This document shows, one piece after another, positions 17,414 to 26,160 of a stretch of 64,000 bases of DNA. The stretch comes from Dinoroseobacter sp049800835 (GTDB lineage Bacteria > Pseudomonadota > Alphaproteobacteria > Rhodobacterales > Rhodobacteraceae): contig NZ_JBNAFU010000006.1 of the NCBI RefSeq assembly GCF_049800835.1, forward strand, positions 1 through 64,000, read 5' to 3'. Numbering within the stretch: position 1 is the first letter of the stretch; every line of letters begins with the position of its first letter. Below the pieces are notes generated by a model. That model was not told where the DNA came from and did no database searches. It saw only the letters and a list, made by a program, of their open reading frames with translations. The position numbers and the translations under genes are program-made.

Positions 17414-18391
17414 ATGACAGATCCCGCGCGCCCGTTTGCCGGGCCCGATCCCAAGTTTCTTGCCATCATGGCGTGGAATCAACGCTGGACGGAACGGCAA
17501 AAAAGCTGTGCGCTGGCGGAACAGGCCAAGGCGCTCAGCTCCACCGATGGACAGCAGGACCGCGCCACCATTGCAAGCGCGTTGCGCACCCTTGCGTGGC
17601 AGGCGAAGTGGCGGGGGGATTTCGACACGACAGCGCAACTGTGCATGCGCGGAAAGCGCTACGCGTCCCGCACGTCCTCCCCATACATTCTCGCAGACCT
17701 CTATTCGCTGCTCGGGGTCGTGCATTACTCGGCAGGGCGCCGGGACATCGCCTCCAACATGGTCAAACGGGGGTTCGAGTTGCTCGACGCTGGCGCACCT
17801 CCGGAGACCCGGGTTGACCTGCTTGTCACACGCTCGACCGTCTTGCGCTACCGTGGGCGCCTGTCTGAGGCGCGCGGGGCACTGGCCAGCGCGCGCGATC
17901 TTGCCGAAGGGATCGAATCTGCGCGCGTCGAACACAACTACGCGCGCATGCTCAACCACGAGGGCGCTCATGCCGAGGCGGCCATGCTGGGTGAAAAGGC
18001 CCTGGCCGTTGCAGAGTCCGCGCAGGCGGCCGTGCTTCTACCCTATATCTACGAAGTTCTTGGGACATCGTTGATCGCGCTCGATAGCTTGGAGCGCGCG
18101 GTGGTCATCCTCGAAAAAGGGCTGGATGTGGCAAGGGCTGGTCATGACTTGCGCGCGCAGTGTCAGATCCTGAACCAGTACGGCATCGCGGCAAAGAAGC
18201 TCGGCGATATCGATGCGGCCACCAAAGCGCTCAGCGACGGTATCGGGCTGGCGACCGAAATGGGCTACAGCCTCTGGAAGCGGGCTTTCGCGGTCGCGCT
18301 TGGTGAATTGTATGAAACGCAAGGGGCCTACCGCGACGCCGCGGAGGCATACAAGACCGCCTTGGAATTGCAGGAAAACATCCGCGATTGA
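17414..18391 (+). CDS. tetratricopeptide-repeat protein in the fdh cluster
   Basis: This 325-residue soluble protein has no signal peptide and is made of TPR-like helical hairpins; examples are LADLYSLLGVVHYSAGRRDIAS near residue 95 and FAVALGELYETQGAYRDAAEAY near the end. No enzymatic or DNA-binding domain is visible. It lies between fdhB and fdhC, an unusual place for such a protein, and could scaffold assembly of the membrane complex or have a regulatory role. The ribosome binding site before ATG 17414 is weak. Confidence 0.75.
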   Translation: MTDPARPFAGPDPKFLAIMAWNQRWTERQKSCALAEQAKALSSTDGQQDRATIASALRTLAWQAKWRGDFDTTAQLCMRGKRYASRTSSPYILADLYSLLGVVHYSAGRRDIASNMVKRGFELLDAGAPPETRVDLLVTRSTVLRYRGRLSEARGALASARDLAEGIESARVEHNYARMLNHEGAHAEAAMLGEKALAVAESAQAAVLLPYIYEVLGTSLIALDSLERAVVILEKGLDVARAGHDLRAQCQILNQYGIAAKKLGDIDAATKALSDGIGLATEMGYSLWKRAFAVALGELYETQGAYRDAAEAYKTALELQENIRD

Positions 18392-18506
18392 AACCATGGT
18401 CGCGCTTGCCCGTGGGCCTGTTTTCTGTTGGTATGCGACGAGACGAAAAGCTTACTCTAGAGGGCAGCTTATGCCCCGCCCACCAGACAACAGAGGGAGG
18501 ACACCC

Positions 18507-19715
18507 ATGCTTCGTAGTCTCTTGGCGTTGATTGTGACCCTGACCATGGCCAGCGGCGCCTTTGCGCAGGACGCGCCGGCGGCAGCAGAGCCGGACCGCG
18601 CCGCGACGGGCGGGGCACCAACCCTTGAGGACATTCTCGCGCGTCAGCGCGGCGAGGATGTGGATTTCTCCTATCGTCTCGACAGTTCCGGAACCGCTTC
18701 GGCCGGAATCTCCGAGCAACTCGGCACGCTCGGCGGCGCCTCGGACAGCGATGTGTACCTCGCACTGCGCTACGGCACGGCGGACGTCACCGTGTCTTCA
18801 CGCGCCCCGGCGGCCGGTGTTCTGATCCAGGATCGCGGCATGTGGTGGTACCAGTTCCGCGAAGGCCCGCTTCTGACTTACGGCGGCTGGCTGCTGCTTG
18901 GCACGCTTGGCCTACTGGCGCTGTTCTACCTGATCCGGGGCAAGATACGGATCGATGGGGAAAGAACCGGCCGCACGATCGAACGGTTCGATGCTCTCGA
19001 ACGTTTCAGCCACTGGCTGCTGGCGGGCTCTTTCATCGTTTTGGGGATCACCGGCCTGATCTCGCTTTTCGGGCGGCTCTACATCATCCCGATCGTGGGC
19101 AGAGACAGCTTCTCAACGGTCGCTCTGGCCAGCAAATGGGTGCACAACAACATCTCCTGGGCGTTCATGCTGGCGGTTGTCATGGTCACCCTGCTCTGGA
19201 TCCGTCACAACATCCCAAACAAGACCGATCTTGTCTGGCTCTCCAAGGGCGGTGGCATTTTCAAAAAGGGCGTGCACCCGCCTGCCAAGAAGTTCAATGC
19301 CGGTCAGAAGGTGATCTTCTGGTCCGTGGTGTTGCTGGGTGGATCGATCTCGGTCTCCGGTCTGTCTCTGCTTTTCCCGTTCGAATTGCCGATGTTCGCC
19401 GCCACGTTCGAGAAACTCAACGCGACCGGCATCCCGCAGATGATCGGCCTCGGCGTCTTGCCGGAGCAAATGGCCCCGCACGAAGAGATGCAGTACGCGC
19501 AGCTTTGGCATTCCATCGTCGCATTCATCATGATGGCGATCATCATTGCGCATATCTACATCGGCTCGGTCGGGATGGAGGGGGCCTATGACGCAATGGG
19601 CTCCGGACAGGTCGAAGAACAGTGGGCGAAGGAACACCACTCGCTGTGGGTCGAGGAGGTTCAGGCCAAGCAGGCCTCTCCGAAGGGTGGCGGTGCCGCA
19701 ACCCCGGCAGAGTAG
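18507..19715 (+). CDS. fdhC: formate dehydrogenase cytochrome b (gamma) subunit
   Basis: This is the membrane anchor that takes electrons from FdhB via haem b and reduces quinone. The 402-residue protein has a signal peptide (ending GAFAQ), a periplasmic N-terminal region of about 100 residues, and then five hydrophobic segments. The cytochrome b core starts at RFDALERFSHWLLAGSF with a haem-ligand His and includes WVHNNISWAFM and LWHSIVAFIMMAIIIAHIYI. It ends in a charged, Lys/Pro-rich tail. GAGGGAGG precedes ATG 18507. Seven bases separate it from the WD40-cytochrome gene. Confidence 0.92.
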   Translation: MLRSLLALIVTLTMASGAFAQDAPAAAEPDRAATGGAPTLEDILARQRGEDVDFSYRLDSSGTASAGISEQLGTLGGASDSDVYLALRYGTADVTVSSRAPAAGVLIQDRGMWWYQFREGPLLTYGGWLLLGTLGLLALFYLIRGKIRIDGERTGRTIERFDALERFSHWLLAGSFIVLGITGLISLFGRLYIIPIVGRDSFSTVALASKWVHNNISWAFMLAVVMVTLLWIRHNIPNKTDLVWLSKGGGIFKKGVHPPAKKFNAGQKVIFWSVVLLGGSISVSGLSLLFPFELPMFAATFEKLNATGIPQMIGLGVLPEQMAPHEEMQYAQLWHSIVAFIMMAIIIAHIYIGSVGMEGAYDAMGSGQVEEQWAKEHHSLWVEEVQAKQASPKGGGAATPAE

Positions 19716-19722
19716 ACCTGAC

Positions 19723-21030
19723 ATGACAATGCGGGCGATCTTCGCCGCGGTTCTGATCGCCTTGCCGGGGGGCACTTCGGCAGGCGATTTCTTCACGCTC
19801 AAGGGCCATGGCGGCCCGATCATGAGCGTGTCGGTCGCGCCTTCCGGCCAGATTGCGACCGCCAGTTTCGACAACTCCGTCGGGCTTTGGAACGACGGCG
19901 CGCCAAAATGGCTCGAAGGGCACGAGGCAGCGGTCAAATCCGTGCTGTTTCTAGATGATACCGCGCTGGTGTCGGCGGGCGATGACTTCGCGCTTTGGCT
20001 CTGGGATGCGCGCACGGGACAGGGCCGCGAACTCGGTCGCCACAAGGGGCAGGTGATCGGGTTGGCTGCTTCGCCCGGCGGAGACCTCGTGGCGACCGCC
20101 AGTTGGGACGGCACGATCGGCCTTTGGCCGCTCGATGGCGGCTCTGCCCGGTTTCTTGAGGGGCATGATGCCGGGGTCAACGATGTGGTTTTTGTCGAGG
20201 GGGGCGCTGCGCTCTTGTCGGCCTCCAGTGATGGAACCATCCGGCGTTGGGAGATATCGGATGCGCCAACGTCGCGCGTGATCCTCAAGCACGGGTTTGG
20301 CGTGAACCGTCTGATTGCGGACGAAGACGCAGGCTGGCTGGCCTACGGATCTGTGGATGGGGTGACGCGGATCGTGGATCTGGACACGCAGACCGAGGTG
20401 ATCGACCTGACCCTCGGCCGCCGTCCGATCCTCGCATTGGCCCGTGCGCCGCGCGGGGATTTGCTGGCGACCGGAGATGGCGAAGGGTATATCACCGTCT
20501 TCAACACCGCCGACTGGTCCGTCGCCACAGACTTCCGCGCCACCACGCGGGGTCCGATCTGGGCGCTGGCGTTTTCGCTCGACGGGGGCAACATCCATGC
20601 GGGCGGTTTGGACGAGGCGATGTATTCCTGGCCATCGGACCGCGCGTCCGACAGCCCGCAGATGGACGTGGAGGGCAAGCCGTTCCTCCAAGGCACCCAG
20701 ACCGCCAGCAACGGCGAGCGGCAGTTCAAGCGAAAATGCGCAATCTGCCATACGCTTACGCCCGATGGACAACGGCGGGCAGGGCCATCCCTGCATGCCG
20801 TGTTCGGCCGCCCTGCCGGAGCCGTGCCGGGCTATGCGTATTCCGACGCGCTGACGGACACGGACATCATTTGGGATGACACGACCATCGACAAGCTTTT
20901 CGATCTGGGACCGGATATCTATACACCGGGGTCGAAGATGCCAATGCAACGCATAACCGAGCCGCAGGACAGGCGCGACCTGATCGCGTATCTGCGGGTG
21001 CAAACGGATCCAGAGGGAGGGGAGCAATGA
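19723..21030 (+). CDS. periplasmic WD40-repeat protein fused to cytochrome c
   Basis: This 435-residue exported protein has a signal peptide (about 1-20, ending GTSA). It has a beta-propeller of WD40-like repeats (about 25-320; GHGGPIMSVSVAPSG, GHKGQVIG-like, GHDAGVNDVVF) and a class I cytochrome c at the C-terminus. The haem site is CAICH at residues 339-343 and a likely axial Met lies in PGSKMPMQRI. It directly follows fdhC, so it may be an extra electron carrier or docking partner of the formate dehydrogenase. Its TGA overlaps the next ATG (ATGA). Confidence 0.85.
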   Translation: MTMRAIFAAVLIALPGGTSAGDFFTLKGHGGPIMSVSVAPSGQIATASFDNSVGLWNDGAPKWLEGHEAAVKSVLFLDDTALVSAGDDFALWLWDARTGQGRELGRHKGQVIGLAASPGGDLVATASWDGTIGLWPLDGGSARFLEGHDAGVNDVVFVEGGAALLSASSDGTIRRWEISDAPTSRVILKHGFGVNRLIADEDAGWLAYGSVDGVTRIVDLDTQTEVIDLTLGRRPILALARAPRGDLLATGDGEGYITVFNTADWSVATDFRATTRGPIWALAFSLDGGNIHAGGLDEAMYSWPSDRASDSPQMDVEGKPFLQGTQTASNGERQFKRKCAICHTLTPDGQRRAGPSLHAVFGRPAGAVPGYAYSDALTDTDIIWDDTTIDKLFDLGPDIYTPGSKMPMQRITEPQDRRDLIAYLRVQTDPEGGEQ

Positions 21031-21155
21031 AACCAATCATGCTGGCAATGGTGGCCATGTGCGTCATCAGCGTGGGGGCGTATGTCGTGCTGGGCGAGGT
21101 CGGTGTGACCACCGAGAGCCAGGGGACAAGTTCGTCAAACGTGCGTCTGGATTGA
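21027..21155 (+). CDS. 42-residue single-pass membrane peptide
   Basis: This very short gene reads MKPIMLAMVAMCVISVGAYV in its first 20 residues and ends SSNVRLD. A hydrophobic helix of about 20 residues is followed by a polar tail. The ATG overlaps the stop of the WD40-cytochrome gene, and GGAGGGGAG lies just upstream, so it is well placed for coupled translation. It may be a small accessory subunit of the membrane formate dehydrogenase. No family is recognised. Confidence 0.65.
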   Translation: MKPIMLAMVAMCVISVGAYVVLGEVGVTTESQGTSSSNVRLD

Positions 21156-21157
21156 CA

Positions 21158-21203
21158 GGGGCCTGTGACCTGCGGCGCACAGGGCCCTCGACGAGGATTT
21201 TTT
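21158..21203 (+). terminator. possible terminator at the end of the fdh operon
   Basis: GGGGCCTGTG pairs with CACAGGGCCC across a ten-base loop with one bulged base. A tract of six T follows, but only after about ten further bases, so this is not a textbook terminator. Its place between convergent operons supports a transcription-end role. Confidence 0.4.
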
Positions 21204-21230
21204 CGGATTTGAATGGGTGTCCGCCGCGCG

Positions 21231-23012
21231 TCAGCTCGAGAAGAGCGCGCTGTAAGGCAGGAACCGCACGGGGGTGCCGGGCGAGACATCGACCGCGTGG
21301 TCCGGCAGTTCTACAAGCCCGTCGGCCCAACTCAGACCGCTGATCCGGCCCGAGCCTTCGGACTTGAACACCTCGGCCCTGCCATCTTCGGTCAGGCGCG
21401 CGCGCAGGTATTCCCTTCGGCCCGGCTTCTTCGACTTCGCGAAAGCGGCGGGCACTTGTGTCGCATGCGGTCTGAGCCAGGTGCCACCGCCGAGCACGGA
21501 CAGCGCCGGGCGCGCGAAGATCAGCGCGCAGACGAGGGCGGCAACCGGATTGCCCGGCAGGCCGAAAATCGGGACGCCCTGCCACTGGCCAAGCGCCAGT
21601 GGGCGCCCGGGCTTCAGCGCGATCCGCCATGCCGCCATCGCGCCCTCGTCGCGCAGGATAGCGGACATGTGGTCCTCGTCCCCGGCCGACGCGCCGCCGG
21701 ACGTCAAGATCACATCCACCTCGTCCGCCGCGCGGTCGAGAATCTTGCGCAGGGTATCGCGGTCATCGGGCGCATGGCCCAGGTCAACCGGCGTTGCGTG
21801 CCAGCCAGCCGCCAGTGCCAGGAGCATTGGTCGGTTCGCGTCATAGGTGCGGGCAGGGTCCAGCGTGCTGCCGGGTGCGGCGAGTTCGTCCCCGGTGGAG
21901 AGTATGCCGACACGCAGGCGGCGCCAGACGGGGACCGACGCCAGACCCGTAGCCGCCAACAGCGCGAGGTCCGGCGCGCGCAGCCGGTGCCCGGCCGGCA
22001 AAAGGGGCGCGCCGGCATCCACGTCTTCGCCCGCGCGGCGCGTGTTGGCCCCGGCTTTCAGGCCGGCCTCGAACGCGATGTGGCCGTCCTTGGCGGTCAC
22101 GTCTTCCTCAAGGATCACGGTGTCCACGCCCGGCGGCAGAGGCGCGCCGGTCAGGATACGCAGGGCGCTCCCCGGCGCCAGCACGCCGCCATAGGGCCCG
22201 CCGGCAGCCGCGCGCCCGTCCGCAAGGGGCAGAACCTGCGCGCCTGTGCTCAAGCTGTCGTGGGTGAACCCGTACCCATCCACGGCAGAGTTTGCGCAGG
22301 GCGGATTGGCCCGCACGGCTTGCACGTCCGACGCCAGTATGCGCCCGAGCGCGTCATGGGCCGGAAGCGTTTCCTGTCCGACCACCGGGGACAGCGTCTG
22401 CCGCAACCGATCCAACGCCACATCCACCGGAGTCCAGTCGACGCCGGGGGGCAGCGCAAAGCAATCGTTCTTGAGGCGTTGTGGCGGGGCAATCTCGGGC
22501 AGCGGTGGTGGGGTCTGTGCGAGCCCCGTCTCACGCAGGATGAAGTCTGCTATCTCGGCCGTATCGTCGAGGTTCAGAACCGGCACGGTCAGGCCCTCGG
22601 GCACTGAATTGCTGGCAACGGCGCGCACGGACGCGTCCTGTCTGGCCAGCAGGTCACGGCCGGTTTCCACGCGGTGCGCTTCGACCTTGGGGTGGTTGTG
22701 CCGCTTGTAGCCTTCGATAAGGATCAGATCTACGGGGCTCATCTTCGGCAGCAGAACATCGATCTCGGCTTCGGGCGCGTCGCGCAACTCGTGCATCATT
22801 GCCCACCGCTTGCGCGAGGCGAGCACCACCTCCACCGCGCCGGCCTGCCGGTGGCGGTGGCTGTCCTTGCCCGGCTGGTCCACATCGACGTTGTGGTGTG
22901 CATGCTTGACGGTCGACACCCGCAAGCCCCGGCCCGAGATCTCGGCCACAAGCCGTTCCATCAGCCCGGTCTTGCCCGAGTTCTTCCAGCCCACGACGCC
23001 GAAAACCTTCAT
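21231..23012 (-). CDS. moeA: MobB-MoeA fusion: molybdopterin-guanine dinucleotide adaptor and molybdotransferase
   Basis: This 593-residue cytoplasmic protein joins two molybdenum-cofactor enzymes. Residues 1-165 are MobB, a P-loop GTPase-like partner of MobA (GWKNSGKTGLMERL). Residues about 185-593 are MoeA, which inserts molybdate into adenylylated molybdopterin (SAVDGYGF, TGAPLPPGVDTV, STGDEL, TSGGASAGDEDHM, GLPGNPVAA). The ATG at 23012 overlaps the mobA stop (ATGA). It serves the formate dehydrogenase opposite, among other enzymes. Confidence 0.94.
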   Translation of the reverse strand: MKVFGVVGWKNSGKTGLMERLVAEISGRGLRVSTVKHAHHNVDVDQPGKDSHRHRQAGAVEVVLASRKRWAMMHELRDAPEAEIDVLLPKMSPVDLILIEGYKRHNHPKVEAHRVETGRDLLARQDASVRAVASNSVPEGLTVPVLNLDDTAEIADFILRETGLAQTPPPLPEIAPPQRLKNDCFALPPGVDWTPVDVALDRLRQTLSPVVGQETLPAHDALGRILASDVQAVRANPPCANSAVDGYGFTHDSLSTGAQVLPLADGRAAAGGPYGGVLAPGSALRILTGAPLPPGVDTVILEEDVTAKDGHIAFEAGLKAGANTRRAGEDVDAGAPLLPAGHRLRAPDLALLAATGLASVPVWRRLRVGILSTGDELAAPGSTLDPARTYDANRPMLLALAAGWHATPVDLGHAPDDRDTLRKILDRAADEVDVILTSGGASAGDEDHMSAILRDEGAMAAWRIALKPGRPLALGQWQGVPIFGLPGNPVAALVCALIFARPALSVLGGGTWLRPHATQVPAAFAKSKKPGRREYLRARLTEDGRAEVFKSEGSGRISGLSWADGLVELPDHAVDVSPGTPVRFLPYSALFSS

Positions 23013-23635
23013 GCTTGTGCTTTCTCCAGTCGGGCGCGAGCCGCGGTCAGATCGTCCGGCGTGTTCACATTGAAAAACGGGTCGGGGCCGGGCTCTTCGA
23101 ACAACGCCGTGGCGCACCCGTGCCGGTCGGTCCAAAGCACGACCTTGCGGAGACCGCCCCCGAGTGCCGCGCGCAAGTCGTCTCGCAACGCCACCGGCCA
23201 AAGTCCAAAGGTCGGGTGGCGCCCAAGCCCGCTCTTGCGCCCGGCATCGGGGGAGGCGGCCAGTGCGATGGGCTGCCCGGTCTGGACGCGTGCGGCCTGT
23301 AACCGTGCCACAAGATCCGTTGGGAAAAACGGGGTGTCGGCGGCGACTGTCACGATTGCCTCCGCTCCCTGCCCGGCGGCCCAGTCTAGCCCGGCCAAAA
23401 CTCCGGCCAGGGGGCCCGCGAACCCCTCTATGGTGTCCGGCAACACCGGAAGCCCCCAATCCGCGAAGCGGGCGGGGTCGCCATTCGCGTTCAAGGCCAC
23501 GGGATTGGCCTGCGGGGCCAGTCGGTCGATCACATGGCCAAGGATCGGTTTGCCGCCCAGATCGCGCAAGCCCTTGTCGCCGCCACCCATGCGCGTGGCC
23601 AGGCCTCCGGCCAGAATGACGCCCGGCAGTGTCAC
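23009..23635 (-). CDS. mobA: molybdenum cofactor guanylyltransferase MobA
   Basis: MobA transfers GMP from GTP to molybdopterin to form the bis-MGD cofactor that formate dehydrogenase needs. The 208-residue protein begins with the nucleotidyltransferase motif GVILAGGLATRMGGGDKGL and ends in the FFNVNTPDDL signature. The start is GTG 23635, which overlaps the fdhD stop (GTGA). An upstream extension in frame would run through fdhD and is rejected. Confidence 0.94.
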   Translation of the reverse strand: MTLPGVILAGGLATRMGGGDKGLRDLGGKPILGHVIDRLAPQANPVALNANGDPARFADWGLPVLPDTIEGFAGPLAGVLAGLDWAAGQGAEAIVTVAADTPFFPTDLVARLQAARVQTGQPIALAASPDAGRKSGLGRHPTFGLWPVALRDDLRAALGGGLRKVVLWTDRHGCATALFEEPGPDPFFNVNTPDDLTAARARLEKAQA

Positions 23636-24510
23636 GCGCGTGCGCTCTTGCGCCGGTGGCGTGGGTCTTCGTCTGCGGCAGCGTTCACATCGGCGTCCCA
23701 GATCAGGCGGTCCGCGCCTGAAAGACACGTGAACCGCTTGCCCCGCATCCGTCCGATCAGCGTCAGATCGATCTGCTGGGCGATCTCCACCCCCCAAGCG
23801 GTAAAGCCCGAGCGGGAGGCGAGGATCGGAATGCCCATCAAGGCCGTCTTGATCACCATTTCGGAGGTCAGCCGCCCGGTCGTGTAGAGGATCTTGTCCG
23901 CGCCCGACACCCCCTCGGCCCGCATCCAACCCGCGATCTTGTCCACTGCGTTATGGCGTCCGACATCCTCCATGTAGACCAGCGGCTGGTCGCCCTTGCA
24001 CAGCACCGTTCCGTGGATCGCGCCGGCCTCAAGGTACAGCGACGGGGTCTGGTTGATCTTCGCCGACAGCGTGTAGAGCCACGAGGTCCGCAAGGTCGCG
24101 TCCGGCAGGGTCAGCCCCTCCAGACCTTCCATGATGTCGCCGAACACGGTGCCGACGGCACAGCCGGAGGTGCGCGTCTTTTTCGAAAGCTTTTCTTCGT
24201 AGTTGGTTTCTGTTTCGGTGCGGATGATGACGACGTCCAGATCCTCGTCATACTCGATCCCGGTCACGGTCTCGTCGTCCGACAGCATGCCCTGATTGCG
24301 CAGGAACCCAAGCGCCAGATACTCGGGGTAATCCCCGATGGTCATGGCAGTCACGATTTCCCGGCTGTTGAGGAAGATCGTCAACGGGCGCTCCTCGACC
24401 ACGTTCACCTGACCCGTCGCGCCGGTTTGGTCCAGCCCCTCCACCGCGCGGGTCAGCCCGGCGCGCGCTGGCATCGGTGCGATGATGTACCCGTCGGTGT
24501 GGTCAGCCAC
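23632..24510 (-). CDS. fdhD: formate dehydrogenase accessory sulfurtransferase FdhD
   Basis: FdhD transfers sulfur from a cysteine desulfurase to the molybdenum centre of formate dehydrogenase. The 292-residue protein contains FLRNQGML, the Cys-containing TSGCAVGTVFGD loop near residue 121 (one Cys where some homologues have CxxC), and TTGRLTSEMV and ILASRSG near the C-terminus. The start is taken as GTG 24510 because GAGGGGG lies five bases upstream; an ATG at 24567 has no such site. It heads the fdhD-mobA-moeA operon. Confidence 0.93.
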   Translation of the reverse strand: MADHTDGYIIAPMPARAGLTRAVEGLDQTGATGQVNVVEERPLTIFLNSREIVTAMTIGDYPEYLALGFLRNQGMLSDDETVTGIEYDEDLDVVIIRTETETNYEEKLSKKTRTSGCAVGTVFGDIMEGLEGLTLPDATLRTSWLYTLSAKINQTPSLYLEAGAIHGTVLCKGDQPLVYMEDVGRHNAVDKIAGWMRAEGVSGADKILYTTGRLTSEMVIKTALMGIPILASRSGFTAWGVEIAQQIDLTLIGRMRGKRFTCLSGADRLIWDADVNAAADEDPRHRRKSARA

Positions 24511-24686
24511 GGTCGCCCCCTCGGCAAAATCCTGACAAGGAAACACAGGTTTCCAAGTGCGGGTCAACTAGGGCCACTCCGCGCGCGGGTGTCAAGCAGT
24601 CGACGCACTGCCGAAATCGCCAAGATTGGATTTCCCGCTTAACAGCGACGTTCCGGCTCCCTACATTGACGGGAGGAGGATCAAAC

Positions 24687-24977
24687 ATGGCTATCCCCAT
24701 TCTGCCCATTGCGGGCGCAGTTCTGAAATACGGCCCCGTTGCGGCCGCCAGCCTCGCCGCACTGGCCTATATGCGGGCGCAACCCGCGCACGCGGATGAA
24801 CGGGCCGAAGACCTGCTGGATGAGGTGGACGAGGGGCTCAATGCCACCCGGTCACACGAGGGTCGGCAACTCAATACCCGCGCCCGCACGCGCCGGGTGA
24901 TCCGCGTCGGCTCCAAGGGGCCGGGGGTCGAGGTGGACGCAGCCTTTCTCGGACGGGTACGGATGCGCCGCGTATGA
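24687..24977 (+). CDS. small hypothetical protein with N-terminal membrane segment
   Basis: This 96-residue protein has a hydrophobic N-terminal helix (LPIAGAVLKYGPVAAASLAA), then an acidic stretch (ERAEDLLDEVDEGL), then a basic Arg-rich tail. No family is recognised. A strong GGGAGGAGG site precedes the ATG, and its stop overlaps the GST start (ATGATG), so it appears to be a real gene translated with the GST. Confidence 0.7.
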   Translation: MAIPILPIAGAVLKYGPVAAASLAALAYMRAQPAHADERAEDLLDEVDEGLNATRSHEGRQLNTRARTRRVIRVGSKGPGVEVDAAFLGRVRMRRV

Positions 24978-25585
24978 TGCAACTGCTGGGCTCCCCGGCC
25001 TCTCCGTTCGTGCGAAAGGTGCGCGTTCTGCTCGCCGAGACGGGCCATGAAGACGAAGTGCAGATGGTTGGCGTGGTCGCTGCTGCCATCGGGCCTGTGG
25101 ACGAGGCGCTGCTCGCGGCAAACCCTTTGGGCAAACTTCCAACGCTGCTGCGCGAAGATGGTCCTGCAATCTATGACAGCAGGGTGATCTGCCGCTATCT
25201 GGATGAAAAGTTCGGCCTCGATGCCTATCCGACCCACAGCAAATACGAGATGCTGACGCTCGAGGCGACGGCGGATGCGATCATGGATGCCGGTGTCGCG
25301 ATGGTGTACGAGCGCCGACTGCGCCCCGCAGAGATCGTGTTTGAAGACTATATCGAAGGGCAGTGGCGCAAGATCGACCGCGCGCTTGACGCGGTGGAGG
25401 CCCGTTGGATGAGCCACCTGTCCGGCCCGGTGGACATGAGCCACATCGCCATGGGCTGCGCGCTCGGCTACCTCGATTTCCGCCACGCGGATCGGGACTG
25501 GCGCACCGGACGCCCCACTTTGGCGGCGTGGGCCGAGGGCTTTGCGGACCGCCCGTCCATGGTCGAGACGGCGCCCGAGGGCTGA
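24974..25585 (+). CDS. glutathione S-transferase family protein
   Basis: This is a cytoplasmic GST-fold protein. The thioredoxin-like N-terminal domain (about 1-80) has LLGSPASPFVRKVRVLL, the Pro turn NPLGKLPTLL and the glutathione-binding IYDSRVICRYL. The C-terminal domain is helical. Substrate is unknown. It is 203 residues long from ATG 24974, which overlaps the preceding stop, and its own stop overlaps the next ATG (TGATG). Confidence 0.9.
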   Translation: MMQLLGSPASPFVRKVRVLLAETGHEDEVQMVGVVAAAIGPVDEALLAANPLGKLPTLLREDGPAIYDSRVICRYLDEKFGLDAYPTHSKYEMLTLEATADAIMDAGVAMVYERRLRPAEIVFEDYIEGQWRKIDRALDAVEARWMSHLSGPVDMSHIAMGCALGYLDFRHADRDWRTGRPTLAAWAEGFADRPSMVETAPEG

Positions 25586-26160
25586 TGCTGCTGCGTGCGG
25601 TGTTGCTGTGCGCGTTTGCGCTGCCCGCCTCAGCGGAACCCTATGCCAGCATCCAGGACCGCCGCCCGGACCTTTTTCATCCAGAAACCGGCTACCGCAT
25701 TGCACGGCAGCGCGCGCCCACGCCCGAGGATATTCCCGCACCCGCGCAGCTTGTCGATGCAGCAGAGGCCCGCGCATTGATCGAAGCAGGCGCGCTGGCG
25801 CTGGATGTCTATGGTGCCAGCTACTCACGATTTGACGAACTGGACGGGACGTGGCTTGTGTCCGAACAGCGGCTCAGCCTGCCGGGCGCGCTCTGGCTGC
25901 CCGAGACGGGGCGCGGCACGCTCAACGAGACGATGGAAAGCTACCTCCGCACGAATCTCGCCAAGGCGACGGCTGGCAACCGCGATCACCCTCTGGTGGT
26001 CTTTTGCATCGCAGATTGCTGGATGAGCTGGAACGCAGCGCAGCGCCTGTCCAACCTCGGCTACACACAGGTCTACTGGTATCGGCTCGGGACAGACGGT
26101 TGGCGCGATGAAGGGTGGGCGCTTGTGCCGATCGACCCGGTGCCCGTCACCGTGGACTAG
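25585..26160 (+). CDS. PQQ-dependent catabolism-associated rhodanese-like protein (CXXCW family)
   Basis: This 191-residue exported protein has a signal peptide (ending LPASAEP) and a rhodanese-like fold. The pair of cysteines in FCIADCWMSWNAAQRL near residue 143 is the signature of the family named PQQ-dependent catabolism-associated CXXCW (TIGR03865). Here three residues separate the cysteines. Members accompany quinoprotein alcohol dehydrogenases. The two convergent neighbours belong to the same functional set. The stop overlaps that of the metallohydrolase. Confidence 0.85.
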   Translation: MLLRAVLLCAFALPASAEPYASIQDRRPDLFHPETGYRIARQRAPTPEDIPAPAQLVDAAEARALIEAGALALDVYGASYSRFDELDGTWLVSEQRLSLPGALWLPETGRGTLNETMESYLRTNLAKATAGNRDHPLVVFCIADCWMSWNAAQRLSNLGYTQVYWYRLGTDGWRDEGWALVPIDPVPVTVD

